This document shows positions 60,404 through 64,000 of a DNA stretch of 64,000 nt, in pieces. Within the stretch, counting starts at the first letter, position 1, and every line of letters begins with the position of its first letter. This stretch comes from Bradyrhizobium sp. CCGB12 (GTDB lineage: Bacteria > Pseudomonadota > Alphaproteobacteria > Rhizobiales > Xanthobacteraceae): the NCBI RefSeq assembly GCF_024199845.1, contig NZ_JANADO010000001.1, positions 8,916,001 through 8,980,000 of the forward strand, written 5' to 3'. A program made the position numbers and the translations under genes. The notes beneath the pieces were generated by a model. It ran no database searches, was not told the origin of the DNA, and worked only from the letters and a program-made list of their open reading frames with translations.

Positions 60404-61972
60404 ATGCGTCAGATTCAATTCATCCGTTCGAACACGTTCCTGTGGGCCCTGGCGGTCGCGGCCACCCTTGCGCTGTTCGTCGTCGGATTATTCGCGTTCG
60501 TGTACCGGAAGCTCGACGACTATCTGATCGCGCGATCCGACCGCATGATCACCACGCAGATCAACTTCATGGTCGATCTGCCGCCGGATCGCCGCGATCG
60601 CGCGATTGCTGATCATCTCGAGCAGGATTCCAGGCACGTGCACTATGCCGGGCTGTTCAGCGCCAGCGGCGCGCGCCTGGCCGGCAACATCGACCGCGTG
60701 CCGAGCGAGCTCAATCTCGACGGAACGGTGCGGGGCATGCGGATCGATCCCCTGGGGACGACGGCCGTCCGCGGCCCGATCGTCAGGGCGATCGGCCGGC
60801 GCCTCGACGACGGCGATGTCCTGGTGCTGGGACGGAACGTCGATGAGACGCGCGAGATATCGAGCGTGGTGGGGCAGGCGCTTGCGCTGGGCCTGCTGCC
60901 GGCCCTCTGCCTCTGCGTGCTGGCCGGCGCGTGGCTGAGCGTCCGCGCCCAGAAGCGCGTCGAGGAGGTGAACCAGCGCGTGCAGCGGATCGTGGCCGGG
61001 GAGCTGCGCGAGCGGCTTCCGGAGGACAATGCGGACGATCCGTTCGCGCGGCTGGCCAGGATCGTCAATGGCATGCTCGACGAGATGGAGACGATGATCA
61101 ACGCGCTTGCCGGCGTCGGCAACGACATCGCTCACGATCTCAGGACCCCGCTGACGCGGGCAAGGCTGGCGCTGGAGCGCGGGCGAACGCACGCGGCCAC
61201 GCTGGAGCAGCTCCAGGAGGTCACGGACAAGGCAATCGCCGGCATCGACCAGTCGCTGGCGATCATCACCGCGTTGCTGCGCCTGACCGAGATCGAGAAC
61301 AACCGTCGCACGGCCGGCTTCGGCAACGTCGCGCTGGACGAGATCCTGCGCGAGGTGTGCGACGTCTACGAGCCGATCGCCGAGGACAAGGGCATTGCGC
61401 TTGGCGTCCTCATCGGTCGCCGCGTGCAGGTGTGGGGCGATCGGGACCTGCTGTTCGAGGCGATCGCCAACCTCGTGGACAACGCCGTCAAGTTCGCACC
61501 ATCGGGCGGACGGGTGAAGCTCGAGCTCGAATCGGACGACAGGACGGCGCTCGTGCGCGTGAGCGACAGCGGGCCCGGTATCAGCGAGCAGGAGCGCGAA
61601 GCGGTGCTGCGGCGGTTCTACCGCTCCGACAAGATCCGCAACACGCCGGGAGTTGGGCTCGGGCTGAGCCTGGTGGCCGCCATCGTTAAGCTGCATGGCT
61701 TTCGGCTGATCATCGGTCCGGCTCCCGGAGGGCGGATCGAGATTCTGGCCTGGACCGCAAGGGAGGGCAAAGGCCGCCGCGTGCCGGTCTCGGAGCTTGG
61801 GTCACGCAAGCGCGAACCGGATGTGATGACCAGCATGACGCGCGACGCACTCGATGCCTGGACATGTCGGATGTCTGAAACTGAATTCAAGTTTGTGACG
61901 CCCAGTTTAGTGGCCTGCACGCCCGTAAGCCTCCTAAAACCGGCCAGCCGTTTCGCAATGAGGGAGCAATAG
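60404..61972 (+). CDS. Sensor histidine kinase
   Basis: 522-residue membrane kinase: helix 1 (about 12-34), periplasmic sensor (about 35-154), helix 2 (155-177), HAMP (about 178-230), HisKA with His244 (NDIAHDLRTPL), ATPase with N box NLVDNAVKFAP, G1 DSGPGI and G2 GVGLGLS. After the ATPase domain a polar tail of about 60 residues (from around 460) has no domain character. Its TAG is directly followed by the ATG of the sigma gene. Confidence 0.92.
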   Translation: MRQIQFIRSNTFLWALAVAATLALFVVGLFAFVYRKLDDYLIARSDRMITTQINFMVDLPPDRRDRAIADHLEQDSRHVHYAGLFSASGARLAGNIDRVPSELNLDGTVRGMRIDPLGTTAVRGPIVRAIGRRLDDGDVLVLGRNVDETREISSVVGQALALGLLPALCLCVLAGAWLSVRAQKRVEEVNQRVQRIVAGELRERLPEDNADDPFARLARIVNGMLDEMETMINALAGVGNDIAHDLRTPLTRARLALERGRTHAATLEQLQEVTDKAIAGIDQSLAIITALLRLTEIENNRRTAGFGNVALDEILREVCDVYEPIAEDKGIALGVLIGRRVQVWGDRDLLFEAIANLVDNAVKFAPSGGRVKLELESDDRTALVRVSDSGPGISEQEREAVLRRFYRSDKIRNTPGVGLGLSLVAAIVKLHGFRLIIGPAPGGRIEILAWTAREGKGRRVPVSELGSRKREPDVMTSMTRDALDAWTCRMSETEFKFVTPSLVACTPVSLLKPASRFAMREQ

Positions 61973-62962
61973 ATGCAGATCAGTCACGAGATCGCGAGGA
62001 ATGATGCCGTAGCTGCGCCGGACCTGTCCGCGCCGGCGCCGTTTCTCAGCGCGTATGCGATGGCCATCAAGCGCTACGAATTTCTCGAGCCCGGACAGGA
62101 GCAGCAGCTCGCACGCCGCTGGCAGGAGACGCGGGACCGGAGCGCAGCGAATGCGCTCGTCACCAGTCATTTGCGGATCGCGGCCAAGGTGGCACGAGGC
62201 TACAAGGGATACGGACTTTCGCTGGTCGATCTGATCGCCGAAGCCAATCTCGGTCTGGTGATCGCCGCCTCACGCTTCGAACCCGACCGCGGCGCGCGGT
62301 TCTCCACCTATGCAGTGCCGTGGATCAAGGCCTCCATTCACGCCTACATCCTGCGGTCCTGGTCGCTGGTCAAGATCGGCACGACAGCGGCGCAAAAGAA
62401 GCTGTTTTTCAGGCTTCGCGGCGAGATGAGGAAAGCCATGGGCGGCGCGATGGCGCAGCTCACGCCGGACGTTGCCACAGTGATCGCGGAGAAGCTCGAC
62501 GTCACCGTGCGCGAGGTGATCGAGATGGATTCGCGCCTCAACGGCGACATGTCGCTGAATGCGCGGGTCGGTGGCGATGAGCACGGCGCCGAGTGGGAAA
62601 CGCTGCTGGTCGATGAGACCGTCGACGCGGAGACGGTTCTGGCCGATCGCGAGCAGACGGAGCGCCGAACCAGCGCCCTGCGTGCTGCGCTGGGCGGGCT
62701 CACGGCGCGCGAACGCCACATTCTGGAAGCGAGGCGGCTGGCGGACCACCCCGTCACGCTCGATCAGCTCGGATTCGAGCTGTCGATCTCCAGTGAGCGC
62801 GTCAGGCAGATCGAGATCCGCGCTTTTGCCAAGGTCAGGCGCGCCGTCATCCTCGCCGCGCGGGACGCGGCACGCGGCGATGAACGGCGAGGCGAAGCAT
62901 TGTCGCCTCCGGCGCGAGGTGCCCGCGCAGTCGCGGCGAATATCCCGGCATCGATCCCATGA
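61973..62962 (+). CDS. RpoH-like (sigma-32) RNA polymerase sigma factor
   Basis: 329-residue sigma-70 family group 3 factor. Region 2 (LIAEANLGLVIAASRFEPDR, GARFSTYAVPWIKASIHAYI) and the RpoH-box-like segment WSLVKIGTTAAQKKLFFRLR identify it as heat-shock-type; region 4 is LGFELSISSERVRQIEIRAF. Rhizobia carry several rpoH copies; this one follows a two-component pair without a gap (TAGATG, GGGAG at 61958-61962), so it is probably expressed with them. The C-terminus extends about 30 residues past region 4. Confidence 0.9.
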   Translation: MQISHEIARNDAVAAPDLSAPAPFLSAYAMAIKRYEFLEPGQEQQLARRWQETRDRSAANALVTSHLRIAAKVARGYKGYGLSLVDLIAEANLGLVIAASRFEPDRGARFSTYAVPWIKASIHAYILRSWSLVKIGTTAAQKKLFFRLRGEMRKAMGGAMAQLTPDVATVIAEKLDVTVREVIEMDSRLNGDMSLNARVGGDEHGAEWETLLVDETVDAETVLADREQTERRTSALRAALGGLTARERHILEARRLADHPVTLDQLGFELSISSERVRQIEIRAFAKVRRAVILAARDAARGDERRGEALSPPARGARAVAANIPASIP

Positions 62963-63041
62963 ACTCGTTTTCATTTGAACGGATGTCCGCCCGCCCTCAT
63001 CTGTCCCCCGATCCGGCACAACTCGCTCCAGGCAGACCATC

Positions 63042-64000
63042 ATGGGAATTGTTCGATTCGCGCTGCGGTTTCCGCACACATTCTACGTGCTTGCGGCGCT
63101 GATCCTGTTTCTCGGCGGCATCGCGATCTGGTCGATGCCAACGGACGTCTTCCCGCAGATCCGTATCCCCGTCGTCACGGTAATCTGGAGCTACACCGGC
63201 CTCTCGACGCCGGAGATGGAGCAGCGTGTCAGCACCTACAGCCAATACTCGATCAGCGCCAATGTCAGCGGCATCAAGAACATCGAGGCGCAGACGCTCA
63301 ACGGCCTGTCGGTTCAGAAGATCTACTTCCAGCCCGACGTCAATCTCGATCTGGCGATCTCGCAAATCGTCTCGGCGACCAACGCCATCCGCGCCCTGAT
63401 GCCGCCCGGCATTCAGCCGCCGATCATCGTGCAGTTCAACGCCTCGAGCGTGCCGGTGCTCCAGCTCAGCCTCGAATCCAACAGCCTCAACGAGCAGCAA
63501 CTTTATGATTTCGGCATCTATCGGGTTCGCCAGCAATTGGCTCCCGTTCCCGGCGTGACGCTGCCGACGCCCGCCGGCGGCAAGTACCGTCAGATCATGG
63601 TCGACATCGATCCGAACAAGCTCTTGTCGCGCGGGCTGACGCCGCTCGACATCGTCAATGCTGTGAACACCCAGAATCTGACGCTGCCGACCGGCACGAC
63701 GAAGATAGGCGACACCCAGTATACCGTACGGACCAACGCGACGCCGGCGTCGGTCAAGGACCTCAACATGATCCCGGTCAAGTTCGCAAATGGTGCCACG
63801 ATCTTCCTGAAAGACGTGGCTCAGGTCCGGGACGGCTCCCAGGTGCAGCAGAACATCGTGCGCGAGGACGGCCACCGCGCCGTCCTGCTCAGCGTGATCA
63901 AGAACGGCGATGCCTCCACGCTCGCCGTCGTCAATGGCGTGAAGAAGGCCCTCAAATCGATTCGTGCGTCGGCGCCTGCGGGGCTCAAGATCAACGAGCT
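63042..64000 (+). CDS. RND efflux transporter (AcrB/HAE-type), 3' partial
   Basis: The frame starts at 63042 and runs open to the window edge (319 codons). First helix FYVLAALILFLGGIAIWS, then the RND porter domain: PTDVFPQIRIPVVTVIWSYTG, LSTPEMEQRVSTYSQYSISA and GATIFLKDVAQVRDG. Full proteins are about 1050 residues, so two thirds lies beyond the window. 79 bp after the sigma gene on the same strand. Confidence 0.92.
   Translation, partial: MGIVRFALRFPHTFYVLAALILFLGGIAIWSMPTDVFPQIRIPVVTVIWSYTGLSTPEMEQRVSTYSQYSISANVSGIKNIEAQTLNGLSVQKIYFQPDVNLDLAISQIVSATNAIRALMPPGIQPPIIVQFNASSVPVLQLSLESNSLNEQQLYDFGIYRVRQQLAPVPGVTLPTPAGGKYRQIMVDIDPNKLLSRGLTPLDIVNAVNTQNLTLPTGTTKIGDTQYTVRTNATPASVKDLNMIPVKFANGATIFLKDVAQVRDGSQVQQNIVREDGHRAVLLSVIKNGDASTLAVVNGVKKALKSIRASAPAGLKINE

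Overview
The window is high-GC alphaproteobacterial chromosome, most likely Bradyrhizobium or a close relative in Nitrobacteraceae. Clues are the FixK-type TTGAT-N4-ATCAA boxes, DUF2934/DUF1269/phasin genes, the mix of TRAP and ABC solute uptake, an extra rpoH-like sigma gene and a dispersed non-coding repeat (about 15.2-15.8 kb) that I recall from Bradyrhizobium-group genomes. The genus is inferred, not proven. No rRNA, tRNA, CRISPR array, integrase or recognisable insertion sequence was seen.

Layout. (1) 0-3 kb: end of a peptide ABC-transporter locus (fused ATPase), an M20 deacylase/peptidase and a flavin-fold oxidase-like protein, then a decayed gamma-glutamyltransferase start. (2) 4.0-14.9 kb: a compact plus-strand cluster with a formylglycine-generating enzyme, sulfatase 1, a MoxR AAA+ ATPase, DUF58, a small membrane protein, two von Willebrand A membrane proteins (one with TPRs), a BatD-like protein and sulfatase 2. 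This is the most unusual part of the window: a sulfatase/maturase pair wrapped around a MoxR-Bat module. A broken HAD phosphatase and the dispersed repeat follow. (3) 15.9-22.2 kb, minus strand: a 5'-truncated phosphoesterase, a LolA-like periplasmic protein, a full-length PF04185-type phosphoesterase, a di-heme peroxidase and an imelysin (probable iron uptake pair). (4) 22.4-34.3 kb: a type II secretion system (prepilin peptidase; N/C-like, M, L, K, J, I, H, G, F, E on the minus strand; secretin D plus a Sel1 protein divergently). The phosphoesterases and the 1992-residue multidomain protein at 34.7-40.7 kb are plausible cargo. (5) 41-42.3 kb: a COG0523 metal-chaperone GTPase. (6) 42.4-48.3 kb: an SMP-30 lactonase, a GntR regulator, a DctPQM TRAP transporter, a divergent type II dehydroquinase and a frameshifted dimeric-barrel gene. 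(7) 48.3-54.7 kb: a DeoR regulator, a Ugp-like ABC transporter, an EEP-family phosphodiesterase and a Nudix hydrolase. (8) 55-59.4 kb: an accessory stretch of small genes (DUF2934 pair, zinc ribbon, phasin, DUF1269, truncated marC, two small secreted proteins) with two identical FixK boxes and a CRP-like palindrome. (9) 59.4-64 kb: a response regulator, a sensor kinase, an rpoH-like sigma factor and the start of an RND pump, running off the end.

Many regions carry a second long open frame opposite real genes because of high GC; these were left out. Start codons were chosen from Shine-Dalgarno spacing, stop/start overlaps and family N-termini.
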